A DNA stretch of 54,264 bases from contig JBMOEW010000021.1 of assembly GCA_049314555.1 (NCBI GenBank), forward strand, positions 1 through 54,264, written 5' to 3'. Positions 16,143 to 24,982 of the stretch are shown here, one piece after another. The notes beneath the pieces were generated by a model. The model was not told where the DNA came from. It saw nothing but the letters and a program-made list of their open reading frames with translations, and did no database searches. A program made the translations under genes and the position numbers. The DNA is from REEB509 sp049314555. Lineage in GTDB: Bacteria; Pseudomonadota; Alphaproteobacteria; Caulobacterales; Aquidulcibacteraceae. Numbering within the stretch: position 1 is the stretch's first letter; each line of letters begins with the position of its first letter.

Positions 16143-17330
16143 TTAACAGGTAAACAGGGCCTCTAGCGCGCTGTCTGGCGTTTCAAGCAAGCGGTCCACC
16201 CAGCCATGGAAGGTCTGCGCGCCGCCCTCGTTGCGGCCAAACATCACCCACTCCCGCGCGCCGCTTTTCAACGCGGCCTGCTGGCGCAGCCCGGTGTCGT
16301 AGTCTTCTTCGCGCACCACAAACTCCAAAAGCGCAAACTGTTCTGTCGCGGTTTTGGCCTGTTCCTCTGTGGGCACTTTCTCCATCAGATAAAGCTGCGT
16401 GGTGAAGCTTTCGCCGACATGAGAGCCTGGCGTCAAAATCGAGATCATCACGCCGCGCCCACCGCCATCGAAACTGGCGATCGAAACGTGGGGGAAAATC
16501 GTCCAAACCCCCGCCATAAGGACGGTCATGTCCCAGGCGTCCTCCGTCGGCGCATTCGGCCCGATTAAATGGGAAGACAGGCCTTGCACCCGCTGGTGTG
16601 GCCCCCATCCCTGATACAGCGCCCGGTTCAGCATCTGCGGGCCAAACGTGTTTTTGTGCAGAACGGGCAGGTGATAGAGGTCCAAATAGCCATCGTAGGC
16701 GATTTTCCAGTTGGGTCCCGCGATGACGCGGCTGGAAAACAGGTGCCAATCGGCAAATCCGAAATGGCTCAGCGCCCCATCATAGCCACACAGATAGGCC
16801 TCGATGGACAGGGTGCTCTTGGCCTCAAGGATTGCCCAAACAAGCCCCGCGCGCTCTAGCGTGGGCAGGGCGATCAGCCCATGCGCCGCCTTGTCGATCG
16901 ATCCAAAGTCCTGTTCCAGCGCGATGGCCAAAAGCTGCCCATCCCGCGAGAACGTCCACCCATGGTAGGGGCACGTGAAACGCTTGGCGGTGCCGCATCC
17001 AGGCACCGCCACATTGGCCCCGCGGTGCGGACAGGCGTTCAAAAACACCTTGGCAGCCCCGTCATCGCCCCGCGTCACAAGGATCGGCACGCCGGCAATC
17101 GTGTGCGCCTTATAGGCCCCCGGTGCCGCGATCTCTGCGCTGGCCGCCACCACCAGCGGCAGGCGTCGAAAAATCATGGACACTTCCCGCTCAAACCGGG
17201 CGGGATCGGTGTAGATGCTGGCCGGAACCCGCATAACGTCATCGGTCTGTGGGATCGTATCGGCCTGCGCACAGACCTTAGCCGCGCGCACAAAACTAAC
17301 CATTTCCTCACGGGTCAGGGGTTTCGTCAT
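16143..17330 (-). CDS. Rieske non-heme iron oxygenase, large subunit-like
   Basis: About 395 residues. The N-terminal Rieske [2Fe-2S] domain is shown by CPHRGANVAVPGC...CPYHGW, and the catalytic domain has the mononuclear iron His pair in YDGYLDLYHLPVLH. Such proteins hydroxylate or demethylate aromatic or other hydrophobic substrates with electrons from a reductase, which is not encoded nearby. The start at 17330 has GGAGG 5 bases upstream. The substrate cannot be predicted. Confidence 0.88.
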   Translation of the reverse strand: MTKPLTREEMVSFVRAAKVCAQADTIPQTDDVMRVPASIYTDPARFEREVSMIFRRLPLVVAASAEIAAPGAYKAHTIAGVPILVTRGDDGAAKVFLNACPHRGANVAVPGCGTAKRFTCPYHGWTFSRDGQLLAIALEQDFGSIDKAAHGLIALPTLERAGLVWAILEAKSTLSIEAYLCGYDGALSHFGFADWHLFSSRVIAGPNWKIAYDGYLDLYHLPVLHKNTFGPQMLNRALYQGWGPHQRVQGLSSHLIGPNAPTEDAWDMTVLMAGVWTIFPHVSIASFDGGGRGVMISILTPGSHVGESFTTQLYLMEKVPTEEQAKTATEQFALLEFVVREEDYDTGLRQQAALKSGAREWVMFGRNEGGAQTFHGWVDRLLETPDSALEALFTC

Positions 17331-17461
17331 TGTGGCCTCCGCTTGGTGCAAACTGTGCTAGACCCACCCTAACGCCACTTGGCAACCACCGCCAATGGCG
17401 AACTAGCAGCGGCACAAGGCTTTCTTTAAAGTCCGCCCAAGCACACAGCGAGATCGTGTTC

Positions 17462-17962
17462 ATGTTCACCAAGTCAGTCTTTAGCGTAGCGATTTTGGGA
17501 GTTTGCCTCGTGGCCTGCGCTCAGCCTGAAAATGCAAGCACCCCAAGCCAGCCAACACCGGTAGCGAAACCAGAGCCGCCAGCCCCCAGCCGTCCAATCG
17601 GCGATTTGCCAGCCCCTGTTCCCGCCGAAGTCACCGTTCAGATCGGCCAAGCCCAGGCCGGCCAAACCGTCGAAGTTGCGGTGGGGCAGCGCTTCGCAGT
17701 GTCCCTGGTTGGGACGCCCACCGCCGGCTATGTGTGGGAACCCATCGAAATGCCCGCATTCCTCACCCGCGCGGGCGAGGCGGGCGGCAACACCACAACC
17801 GCCCAATCTCAGCCGGGCTTCACTGGCGGCAATCACTGGGAAGTGTTCCTGTTTGCCCCAACAGCCCGCGGCGAGGGGGATCTCACTCTAGTCAAGCGGC
17901 GCCCCTGGCAGTCCAGCGAACCGCCGGTTGACACCTTCACAGTTCGCATCGTCGCGCGCTGA
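17462..17962 (+). CDS. Chagasin-like (I42) peptidase inhibitor lipoprotein
   Basis: A 166-residue lipoprotein: signal peptide with lipobox LVAC, a proline-rich linker to about residue 60, then a compact domain with the loops of I42 inhibitors of papain-like cysteine proteases: GTPTAGYVWEP (compare the family NPTTGY loop), a glycine-rich middle loop GGNTTT..GFTGGN, and KRRPW (family RPW loop). The start at 17462 is chosen because it begins the signal peptide. The gene ends in a strong hairpin. A periplasmic or outer-membrane inhibitor role is inferred. Confidence 0.78.
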   Translation: MFTKSVFSVAILGVCLVACAQPENASTPSQPTPVAKPEPPAPSRPIGDLPAPVPAEVTVQIGQAQAGQTVEVAVGQRFAVSLVGTPTAGYVWEPIEMPAFLTRAGEAGGNTTTAQSQPGFTGGNHWEVFLFAPTARGEGDLTLVKRRPWQSSEPPVDTFTVRIVAR

Positions 17963-17979
17963 TCACGCAAAACGCACAA

Positions 17980-18008
17980 GGGTCCACCAGACCAAGTCTG
18001 GTGGACCC
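17980..18008. terminator. 13-bp perfect hairpin between the chagasin-like gene and cheZ
   Basis: GGGTCCACCAGAC (17980-17992), loop CAA, GTCTGGTGGACCC (17996-18008) lies between two convergent genes, 18 and 29 bases from their stop codons. The strong symmetrical stem suggests bidirectional termination. Confidence 0.75.
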
Positions 18009-18036
18009 CTAGAGCCGCTCGCCTAAGTGTGCGTTA

Positions 18037-18714
18037 TTAGGCGAACAGTCGATCAATATTGTCCTGGCTTGGTGCGTCAGCATCATTACCAAAAAGTGCA
18101 TCTATCTGATCTTGCGCCACTTCTGGTCCACCGAGGGCCGGGCCGTTCAGCAAAAGCGCTTTGCGCCGCTTCTCGGCTTCGGAAACTTCACACGGTGCGT
18201 CTTCGACCCCCATGACGTGGGCAAACCGCGCGACCCGCTCTTCGATGTGGCGAAGCGTATCAACGATCTTTTGCACCCGCTGCCCAGTGATGTCTTGGAA
18301 CGAGCACGCTTGGAAAATCTCCAAAACCTTTTCGTTCACCACATCCTGGAAGGCCACCGGATCGCTAGTGTCGGCGGCCATGATCACTTCGGCCGCTTCC
18401 ATGATCGTATGCGTGGCACTTTCGGTATGGCGCACAATGGCTTCCAACTCGGCCCCAGCGGAGGGCAGGCGCTCTTCGCGGATGTCATTTGGCCGCAACG
18501 CAGCGATTTCCTGGCGTGTCCGCGCGATGTAGGTCGCGATATAGCGGAACTCACCATAAGCCTTGCTGTCCATACCGCCGAAGAAGGCTTGCATGGCATC
18601 TACGAGCTGCTCTGAAAGGTTCAACACCTCCACCAGCCGTGGGTCTTTCAGGTCAGTCCGGTTCAGGGTCGCCAGCGCAGACCGAACCCGCTCGACAGTT
18701 TCCATTGCAGCCAT
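18037..18714 (-). CDS. cheZ: CheZ-type phosphatase of CheY-P
   Basis: A 225-residue, mostly helical protein. The block CSFQDITGQRVQKIVDTL contains the Asp-x-x-Gly-Gln motif whose Asp and Gln drive CheY-P dephosphorylation in E. coli CheZ. Two acidic CheY-docking-like peptides appear near the C-terminus, QDQIDALFG and the terminal QDNIDRLFA, where the family usually has one. A GGAGG box precedes the ATG by 7 bases. It follows cheY by 29 bases, so the two form an operon that sets phosphorylated CheY levels. No other chemotaxis gene is in the window. Confidence 0.88.
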   Translation of the reverse strand: MAAMETVERVRSALATLNRTDLKDPRLVEVLNLSEQLVDAMQAFFGGMDSKAYGEFRYIATYIARTRQEIAALRPNDIREERLPSAGAELEAIVRHTESATHTIMEAAEVIMAADTSDPVAFQDVVNEKVLEIFQACSFQDITGQRVQKIVDTLRHIEERVARFAHVMGVEDAPCEVSEAEKRRKALLLNGPALGGPEVAQDQIDALFGNDADAPSQDNIDRLFA

Positions 18715-18743
18715 GAGCCGCCCTCCAAAAGAGTATTGCGCGC

Positions 18744-19130
18744 TCAGAAATCGCCAAGAACGGCAGACATCTTCGTCTTCAGTGTCTGCGCGTTGAATGG
18801 CTTCACGATATAGTTGTTCACGCCGGCCTTCTTCGCCGCGATCACGTTTTCGGTCTTGCTTTCGGCGGTTACCATGATGAACGGCGTCGGCTTCAGCTTT
18901 TCGTCGGCGCGCACGTGCTGCAACAACTCAAAGCCGGTCATGGGCTCCATGTTCCAGTCGCTGATCACAAGGCCGTAGGGCTTCAGCTTCAGCTTCGCCA
19001 GGGCCGCCTGCCCATCCGAGGCCTCATCGACGTTTTCAAAGCCCAACTGCTTCAGCAGGTTGCGGATAATCCGCACCATCGTGTTGTAATCATCCACCAC
19101 GAGGATGGGCATAGACCTCTGAACGGCCAT
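18744..19130 (-). CDS. cheY: Chemotaxis response regulator CheY
   Basis: A single-domain receiver of 128 residues with the full set of active residues: acidic pair in LVVDDY, phospho-acceptor Asp in ISDWNM, Thr in MVTAES and Lys in IVKPF. The NMEPMTG and AKKAGVNNYIVKPF segments are typical of CheY itself. The start at 19130 has GGGAG upstream. It is the first gene of the cheY-cheZ pair; when phosphorylated it is expected to bind the flagellar switch. Confidence 0.92.
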   Translation of the reverse strand: MAVQRSMPILVVDDYNTMVRIIRNLLKQLGFENVDEASDGQAALAKLKLKPYGLVISDWNMEPMTGFELLQHVRADEKLKPTPFIMVTAESKTENVIAAKKAGVNNYIVKPFNAQTLKTKMSAVLGDF

Positions 19131-19227
19131 TCTGGGCTCCCAAGTAACCGGCTTTGCGGCAGGACTTCGGTGGGCTAGATACCCCAAGCTAGGAAAAATT
19201 CGGTAAAGCGCGCGTAGGGATGTTCAC

Positions 19228-19668
19228 ATGGCCCAAACCGGCCTTTTCTTTGAGGACTTGAGCCTTGGCCAATCCGCGAGCCTCTCGCGCATGGTGAATG
19301 AGGCCGATGTTGTGGCCTTTGCGCAGGTTTCGGGGGACGACAATCCCGTGCATTTGGACGCGGCCTTTGCCGCCACCACCCCATTCAAGGAGCGCATTGC
19401 CCATGGCATGCTCTCTGCCAGCTATATTTCAGCCCTCTTGGGCACAAAGTTGCCAGGCCCGGGGGCAATTTATCTGTCGCAAACCTTGAGCTTCAAGCGC
19501 CCCGTCAAACTCGGCGCCACGGTGGAAGCGACTGTCACCATTACCGCCCTGGATTCCGAAAAGGGCCGGGTGACCCTCGCCTGCGTCTGCAAGGTCGAAG
19601 GTAAACCCGTCCTAGAAGGCGAAGCCGTAGTGATGGCCCCCAAGCGCGTGATTGAGGCCAGGTCTTGA
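19228..19668 (+). CDS. MaoC-like (R)-specific enoyl-CoA hydratase
   Basis: A 146-residue single hot-dog protein. The hydratase 2 motif is seen in SGDDNPVHLDAAFA...IAHGML, containing the catalytic Asp and His five residues apart, as in PhaJ. Such enzymes hydrate trans-2-enoyl-CoA to (R)-3-hydroxyacyl-CoA, feeding polyhydroxyalkanoate synthesis or related routes. Its stop overlaps the TTG start of ribF, so the two are probably cotranscribed. Confidence 0.88.
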   Translation: MAQTGLFFEDLSLGQSASLSRMVNEADVVAFAQVSGDDNPVHLDAAFAATTPFKERIAHGMLSASYISALLGTKLPGPGAIYLSQTLSFKRPVKLGATVEATVTITALDSEKGRVTLACVCKVEGKPVLEGEAVVMAPKRVIEARS

Positions 19669-20633
19669 CGCCTGACAACCTTAAGATTTCTGTTTCCGAT
19701 GCCGCCTCAAGCCCGGATGCGTTGGCGGGGGCCTATGTGGCGCTTGGCAACTTTGACGGCGTCCACAAGGGCCACCAGGCGGTTGCGGGCTTGGCGGTGG
19801 CCGCCGCACGCAAGGCTGGCCGACCATCTGCGGCGGCCGTCTTTACCCCCCATCCCCGGGCGTTTTTCCAACCGGAAGGCCCACCGCTGCGCTTGCAAAG
19901 CGATGCGCAGCGCGCCCGAGCCCTGCGCGCCTGCGGCGTTGATCATGTTGTTGAAATCGTCTTTGACGCAGCAATGGCCAATCTCTCGCCGGACGCCTTC
20001 GCCGACATCATTCTGCAATCACGCCTGAACGTGGCGGGCGTGGCGGTGGGATTGGACTTCCGCTACGGCAAGGGTCGCGCCGGCGATGTGGCAAGTTTGG
20101 CGCAGGAAGGCCAGCGCCTGGGTTTCGCCGTTGCGGTGGCAGACGCCGTCGACGATGCCGATCATCCCGGAGACAAGATAAGCTCATCGGCCATTCGCAC
20201 AGCCCTGGCGCAGGGAGATGTCGCCCATGCTGCGCGGCTCTTGGGGCGGCCCTGGGCGGTGGAGGGCACAGTGATTGAGGGAGCCAAACGCGGCCGCACC
20301 ATCAATTTCCCCACCGCCAACATTGCGCTCGGCACCTATGTCCGCCCGGCGTTTGGCGTCTATGCCATGCGCGTGCGCATGAGGGATGGAACCGAACACG
20401 GCGGCGTTGCCAACGTTGGCGTCAAACCAACCGTCCAAGACACCCCCGCAAGCCCGCTCCTGGAAACCCATCTGTTCGATGTCTCCCAAGACCTCTATGG
20501 TCAAACCCTGGAAGTGGCGTTCGAAGCATTCATCCGGCCTGAGAAAAAGTTTGAGAGCTTTGAAGCCTTAACCACCCAAATTGCCGCTGACGCAGCAACC
20601 GCGCGCCGCCTGCTCAGCCCCGCCGCGCCCTGA
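19665..20633 (+). CDS. ribF: Bifunctional riboflavin kinase/FAD synthetase
   Basis: Makes FMN from riboflavin and FAD from FMN. The 322-residue protein has an N-terminal nucleotidyltransferase domain (GNFDGVHKGHQAV with the HxGH motif; ISSSAIRTAL) and a C-terminal flavokinase domain (GAKRGRTINFPTANI, ending EKKFESFEALTTQI). The start is a TTG overlapping the TGA of the upstream gene, with GAGG 7 bases before it. Its 3' end overlaps convergent tadA by 20 bases. Confidence 0.93.
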   Translation: MTPDNLKISVSDAASSPDALAGAYVALGNFDGVHKGHQAVAGLAVAAARKAGRPSAAAVFTPHPRAFFQPEGPPLRLQSDAQRARALRACGVDHVVEIVFDAAMANLSPDAFADIILQSRLNVAGVAVGLDFRYGKGRAGDVASLAQEGQRLGFAVAVADAVDDADHPGDKISSSAIRTALAQGDVAHAARLLGRPWAVEGTVIEGAKRGRTINFPTANIALGTYVRPAFGVYAMRVRMRDGTEHGGVANVGVKPTVQDTPASPLLETHLFDVSQDLYGQTLEVAFEAFIRPEKKFESFEALTTQIAADAATARRLLSPAAP

Positions 20634-21081
20634 AAAAGGCCTTCAACAGGGCGGCACTGTCTTCACCCATGACCCCGCCCACCACCTCCGGCCGCCAATG
20701 GCAGCTGGGCTGGGCAAAAAACTGCACACCGCTGTCCACCGCGCCGCCCTTGGCGTCCTGTGCCCCATACACAAGCCGCGACACCCGCGCATGACTGATC
20801 GCCCCGGCACACATCGCACACGGCTCCAGCGTCACATAAAGCGTGCACCCGACGGGCAGGCGGTAGTTGGCAAAGTCGGCCGCTGCCGCCCTGATCGCCA
20901 GGATCTCGGCGTGGGCTGTGGGGTCACAGGTGCCGATCGGCCGGTTATGAACCTGCGCCAACACCGCTCCGTCTGGCCCCGTCAAAACGGCCCCAATAGG
21001 CGCTTCCCCCGCCTCAGCCCCCGCCTGCGCCATCGCCAAAGCGCTGCGCATGTGCTGTGTATCGCGCTCGTCTTGCTTCAT
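20614..21081 (-). CDS. tadA: tRNA-specific adenosine deaminase (A34 to inosine)
   Basis: A 155-residue zinc deaminase of the cytidine deaminase fold. The zinc site is visible as HAEILAI (His and catalytic Glu) and PCAMCAGAI (two Cys). Length and the C-terminal LLKAFFRARRG fit TadA, which makes the wobble inosine in tRNA-Arg(ACG). Guanine deaminase-like relatives share the motifs but are less likely at this length and context. Confidence 0.9.
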   Translation of the reverse strand: MKQDERDTQHMRSALAMAQAGAEAGEAPIGAVLTGPDGAVLAQVHNRPIGTCDPTAHAEILAIRAAAADFANYRLPVGCTLYVTLEPCAMCAGAISHARVSRLVYGAQDAKGGAVDSGVQFFAQPSCHWRPEVVGGVMGEDSAALLKAFFRARRG

Positions 21082-21104
21082 CGTCCTAGGTTAAGCCCCA
21101 AGGC

Positions 21105-21908
21105 ATGCCCAAATCACAAGCCCCCCCAGCACCGCCGTCGCCGCTTCAAGACGGTGACAGCGAGCGCATTGCCAAGGCGCTGGCGCGCGCTGGCGTGTGT
21201 TCGCGCCGCGATGCCGAACGCCTGATCGCAGACGGACGCGTGGTGGTGAACGGCAAAAAGCTGGACACGCCGGCCTTCAAGGTGGGGCCGCAAGACAAGA
21301 TTCAAGTGGACGGCAAAGCGATCGCCAAGCCAGAGGCCACCCGCCTTTGGCGCTATCATAAGCCGTCTGGGGTGGTCACCACCCACCGCGACCCGGCCGG
21401 CCGCCCCACGGTGTTCGAGCGCCTGCCACCGGATTTGCCACGCGTGATCTCCATCGGTCGCCTCGACTTGACCTCTGAGGGCCTGTTGCTCTTGACCAAC
21501 GATGGCGCACTGGCGCGTCGCCTGGAGCTGCCCTCCAATGCGTGGGTCCGGCGATATCGTGCACGGGCCTTTGGTGCGATCAGCCAGAACGAATTGGACG
21601 AACTGGCCATGGGCATCGAGGTGGAAGGCGTGAAATACGGCTCGATCCAGGCCGAGCTGGACCGTCAGCAAGGCTCCAACGTCTGGATCACCCTGTCCCT
21701 GACGGAAGGAAAGAACCGGGAGGTGCGCCGCGTTCTGGAGGCGTTGGGCCTTCGGGTGAACCGACTGATCCGCATCGCCTATGGGCCGTTTCAGCTGGGC
21801 CAGCTGCCGGTTGCGCAGGTTGAAGAGGTGCAGCCCCGCGTCATCAAAGACCAGCTCGGGTTGCGCCCGCCGAAGGGCAAGTCGGCCAAAGCCAAGCCGC
21901 CTCAGTGA
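21105..21908 (+). CDS. rluB: rRNA pseudouridine synthase, RsuA/RluB family
   Basis: A 267-residue protein with an N-terminal S4 RNA-binding domain (RIAKALARAGVCSRRDAERLIADGRV) and a catalytic domain containing GRLDLTSEGLLLLTNDG, where the Asp is the catalytic residue of the family, followed by LTEGKNREVRRVLEALG. It modifies uridine in rRNA; the RluB assignment (23S rRNA) is by overall similarity. A basic tail GKSAKAKPP ends the protein. It overlaps the terC-like gene by 7 bases. Confidence 0.9.
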   Translation: MPKSQAPPAPPSPLQDGDSERIAKALARAGVCSRRDAERLIADGRVVVNGKKLDTPAFKVGPQDKIQVDGKAIAKPEATRLWRYHKPSGVVTTHRDPAGRPTVFERLPPDLPRVISIGRLDLTSEGLLLLTNDGALARRLELPSNAWVRRYRARAFGAISQNELDELAMGIEVEGVKYGSIQAELDRQQGSNVWITLSLTEGKNREVRRVLEALGLRVNRLIRIAYGPFQLGQLPVAQVEEVQPRVIKDQLGLRPPKGKSAKAKPPQ

Positions 21909-22573
21909 CCAGGTAACGAGGCTGGGCCGCTCAACCGCATCCAACTTGGCATGGCGGGCACCATGTCTGGCACAAGGCTATGGCTGTCTTCCCAGATCAT
22001 CCGCACCGCAGCAAACACAATCACCGCAATCCCGATCATGGCAATCCAGCGGAAGTTGGCGATCACCCGGGCGATCAGGCTGGCAGCCACCCCCATCAGC
22101 ACCACCGATAGCACAAGCCCGAACGCCATAATGATGGGCTCGTGGCGGGCAACACCCGCCACCGCCAGCACGTTATCCAAAGACATCGACACGTCAGCAA
22201 CCACGATGGTCATCAACGCCCCGCCAAACGTCACCGCCCGCTCCGGAGCAGTGGCTTTCTCGGCGAGGGCCCCGCCCGCAGCCATGGAGGTATGGCTGCT
22301 CACGTCCTGCCACATCCGCCAGGCCACCCAAAAAAGCATCAGCCCGCCAACCAGCAACAAACCCTTGATTGCCAGCAGCTGCACCGTAATCAGCGCAAAC
22401 CCAATCCGCAGGATCAGCGCAAGCCCAATGCCCAGCGCAATCACCCGCTTGCGCTGCGCCTCAGGCAAGGATGAAGCCGCAAGCCCCACCGCCACGGCAT
22501 TATCCGCCGCCAGGGCCAAATCGATAAGAACGACAGCGGCGAGGGCACCGAAGTCGGAGAACAGTGCTTCCAC
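21902..22573 (-). CDS. TerC/YjbE-family integral membrane protein
   Basis: A 223-residue membrane protein with about seven helices. Two conserved acidic membrane motifs characterise TerC-family metal exporters: LIDLALAADNAVAV near the N-terminus and VADVSMSLDNVLAVAG in the middle. Relatives are linked to manganese efflux and metalation of exported proteins. No yybP-ykoY type leader was recognised upstream. The gene is divergent from rsmD. Confidence 0.87.
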   Translation of the reverse strand: MEALFSDFGALAAVVLIDLALAADNAVAVGLAASSLPEAQRKRVIALGIGLALILRIGFALITVQLLAIKGLLLVGGLMLFWVAWRMWQDVSSHTSMAAGGALAEKATAPERAVTFGGALMTIVVADVSMSLDNVLAVAGVARHEPIIMAFGLVLSVVLMGVAASLIARVIANFRWIAMIGIAVIVFAAVRMIWEDSHSLVPDMVPAMPSWMRLSGPASLPGH

Positions 22574-22686
22574 GGTCGAGCGCTTCCCCTATGAGGCGTC
22601 GGGGTATAGACGATTGCGCAGGGCCGCGGCCATCTGCAAGCGCAGGCCGTGCGCGTTTTGCCGCAGAGCAGGGGGAGGCGGGTCGC

Positions 22687-23289
22687 ATGCGGGTGATCGC
22701 AGGCCGATGGAAAGGGCGGTCCTTGGCAGCGCCAATCGGCAGCACAACCCGGCCGACAGCAGATCGCGCCCGCGAAGCCATCTTCAATGTCCTGGCCCAC
22801 GCGCCCTGGAGCCAAGGCCTGCAAGACAAGCGCGTGCTCGATCTGTTTGCCGGCACAGGGGCGCTTGGCTTTGAGGCCCTCTCGCGGGGGGCTTCGTTTT
22901 GCCTGTTTGTGGAAACCGACGAAGCCGCGCGCGGTGCTATCCGCCGGTCCATTGAGAGTTTGGACGCGTTCGGTGAAACCCGAGTGCATCGTCGCGATGC
23001 CGCAGATCTAGGCGCAAAGCCGGCAGGCCTTGGCGAGGCCTTTGACCTTGTTTTTCTAGACCCACCCTACAACAAGGGGCTGGTAATGCGCGCGCTTCAG
23101 CACGTGGCGCAGGGCGGCTGGCTTGCGCCCACAGCCCTGATCGTGGCCGAGACCAGTTCGGCTGAAGACCTTTCCGCCCCCGGTTTCGCGCTCTTGGATG
23201 CCCGCGTTTATGGCGCAGCAAAGGTCTGGTTCTTGTCGGTTCAAACTCAAGGTGAAGGCGCGCCAGCATCAGGCTCTGCTGACGGCTGA
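22687..23289 (+). CDS. rsmD: 16S rRNA (guanine-966-N2)-methyltransferase
   Basis: Methylates G966 of 16S rRNA using SAM. The 200-residue protein shows MRVIAGRWKGRSL at the start, TRPTADRAREAIFNVL, the SAM-binding loop DLFAGTGALGFEALSRGA and the catalytic DPPY. The start at 22687 has a GGGGAGG box. Its 3' end overlaps the convergent TIR-protein gene by 43 bases. Confidence 0.94.
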   Translation: MRVIAGRWKGRSLAAPIGSTTRPTADRAREAIFNVLAHAPWSQGLQDKRVLDLFAGTGALGFEALSRGASFCLFVETDEAARGAIRRSIESLDAFGETRVHRRDAADLGAKPAGLGEAFDLVFLDPPYNKGLVMRALQHVAQGGWLAPTALIVAETSSAEDLSAPGFALLDARVYGAAKVWFLSVQTQGEGAPASGSADG

Positions 23290-24824
23290 TCATAAGCCGC
23301 AGATGGCTCTGGGGCAGCGGTCGCCGCGTCATTGTCTGGGCTTTCCCGGCGCAATGGGCGCGGCACGCCGCAGCGGTCGAGCAGATCGTCCGGCGCTTCT
23401 GATAGCTCGCCCCCATCGCGCACGATCACGCGCAGCTGCATGCACGCTTCCCGCTCCCGCCCCGTGCCATCAAGTGCTGCCGCATACCGCTGCCGCAAGC
23501 GATCGGCGATGTCGCCCGCCGCTGCTTCAGAACCGCGTATTTCATCCAGCGGGTTCAGCAAGCCTTCCCGGTACAGATTGGCCGCGCCCCGCAGGTCGCC
23601 CTGTTCAGCGGCCGCATCGCCAAGCTCGCTCTGCACAAAGGCCCGATCAATCGGATCGGTCAGGTTGGGCAGGGCCTGTTCCAGATTCTGTGTGGCCTGG
23701 CTTGGGGCCTGCGCGTCCTGAGCCGCAAGACCGGCCCCCACGAGTGCTGCACCTTCGGCCTCAACAGGCCGTTGCTCGCCCGCATACGCATAACCAAGCA
23801 ACCGCCAAACCGCAAAGTCATCCGGGTTTAGCCGGCGCGCCTGTTCCAGGGCCATAGACGCGCGCGGATCACCGGTCGCAAGACCCACCGCCCCCACCAT
23901 CCGCCACAAATCCCCAGCATTGGGCCCGCCAGCTGCCGCCATCTCGGCCAACGTGTCCAGTGCCCGAGCCCGCTTGGTTGGCTGCGACAGGTCCAAAACC
24001 GCTTGGCGCATGGCCGGATCGGAGACGCTCACCAAAGCTTCAGCACTTGCGCGAAACACGCTGCGCGCCAAAGCGGCAAACTCCGAGTCGTCGACCAAAG
24101 CCGGCAGGGCCGCGCTATCCAGCGTTCGTGCGGAGCCGTTTGCCCCCGCACTCTCCGCCCGCGTGCCCTCAAAGGTGCGGTCTTCTAAGATCTTGGCGAG
24201 CTCAATGGCCTGCTCCGGCGTAATCCGTCCGTCAGCCACCAGTTGCAGAAGCTGGCTCGCGAGATCCTGCTGCGCCACCGGTGGAGCGTTGGCGGCTTCG
24301 TGATTGCGCCGGATGGTGGAAACCCCTGCCGCAATCCCAATCACCGCCGCCACAACAGACAGCACCGTTACCAGCCGGATCCGTTTCATGAGCCGTTGAC
24401 GTCGATCAGCCACCGCCGCCGCATCGACGCCGCGCCCCTCAAGCCGCGCCTTCACAGACTCAAGCAGCAGCTGCATTTGTGCGGCGTCTGCCCCGCCGTT
24501 CCACATCGTGAAGTCTTCTGCCTGGATCGCGCCAAAGCCGAGGGGAATGTCCACGCGGTCGAGCAAAACCGGGATCAGCCGGCCATCGTCGCGCGCCCGC
24601 GCGGCCTCATCGCGCACCCACGCGCTTGCCACAGAAGCGGGCGTCCACACCACCACCACGGCTTTGGCCGCAGCCAGCGCTTCGGCGATCACCTTGGCGT
24701 AGTCGTCGCCCGCGGCCAGCGCGCGGTCCCACCAGACCCGGTAGCCCTTTGCCATAAGGGCGTCGGCCAATGGCTTCACGCGCGCACGATCTTCGCTCGC
24801 ATAGGACAGAAAAATCTCAGCCAT
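23247..24824 (-). CDS. TIR domain-transmembrane-helical repeat protein
   Basis: 525 residues in three parts. Residues 2-130 are a TIR domain: IFLSYASEDR at the first strand, WWDRALAAGDDY, VVVVWTPASVASAW and the candidate NADase Glu at position 73 (WVRDE). Residues 150-170 are one membrane helix. The rest is alanine-rich and helical, with tetratricopeptide-like pairs (ALEQARRLNPDDFAVWRLLGYAYAG; VQSELGDAAAEQGDLRGAANLYREG), ending in a low-complexity tail. The predicted topology is a cytoplasmic TIR and periplasmic repeats. It starts 187 bases from the retron ncRNA on the opposite strand. A signalling or defence role is inferred only. Confidence 0.85.
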   Translation of the reverse strand: MAEIFLSYASEDRARVKPLADALMAKGYRVWWDRALAAGDDYAKVIAEALAAAKAVVVVWTPASVASAWVRDEAARARDDGRLIPVLLDRVDIPLGFGAIQAEDFTMWNGGADAAQMQLLLESVKARLEGRGVDAAAVADRRQRLMKRIRLVTVLSVVAAVIGIAAGVSTIRRNHEAANAPPVAQQDLASQLLQLVADGRITPEQAIELAKILEDRTFEGTRAESAGANGSARTLDSAALPALVDDSEFAALARSVFRASAEALVSVSDPAMRQAVLDLSQPTKRARALDTLAEMAAAGGPNAGDLWRMVGAVGLATGDPRASMALEQARRLNPDDFAVWRLLGYAYAGEQRPVEAEGAALVGAGLAAQDAQAPSQATQNLEQALPNLTDPIDRAFVQSELGDAAAEQGDLRGAANLYREGLLNPLDEIRGSEAAAGDIADRLRQRYAAALDGTGREREACMQLRVIVRDGGELSEAPDDLLDRCGVPRPLRRESPDNDAATAAPEPSAAYDQPSAEPDAGAPSP

Positions 24825-24945
24825 CGACCGCCCCTTATCTCACTAACCAGCTTTCCCTTAGACCCTGCGATCAGCGACCGGAAGATGACAACCGCAAGAA
24901 GAAACAGGGGCAAAGCCTACCCCAGCTGTGTGGCAACGATTTTAC

Positions 24946-24982
24946 CGTTTGGTCATAGTGTGATGCGGCCCTTTGACCAACG
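24946..24982. promoter_or_regulatory. Inverted repeat between the TIR-TM gene and the retron
   Basis: CGTTTGGTCA (24946-24955) and TGACCAACG (24974-24982) form an almost perfect inverted repeat with an 18-base spacer in the divergent intergenic region. A second, imperfect stem GGGGTCGATC...GATCAGCCCC follows at 24982-25008, just before the ncRNA. The first could be an operator controlling one or both genes; neither has been tested. Confidence 0.35.
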
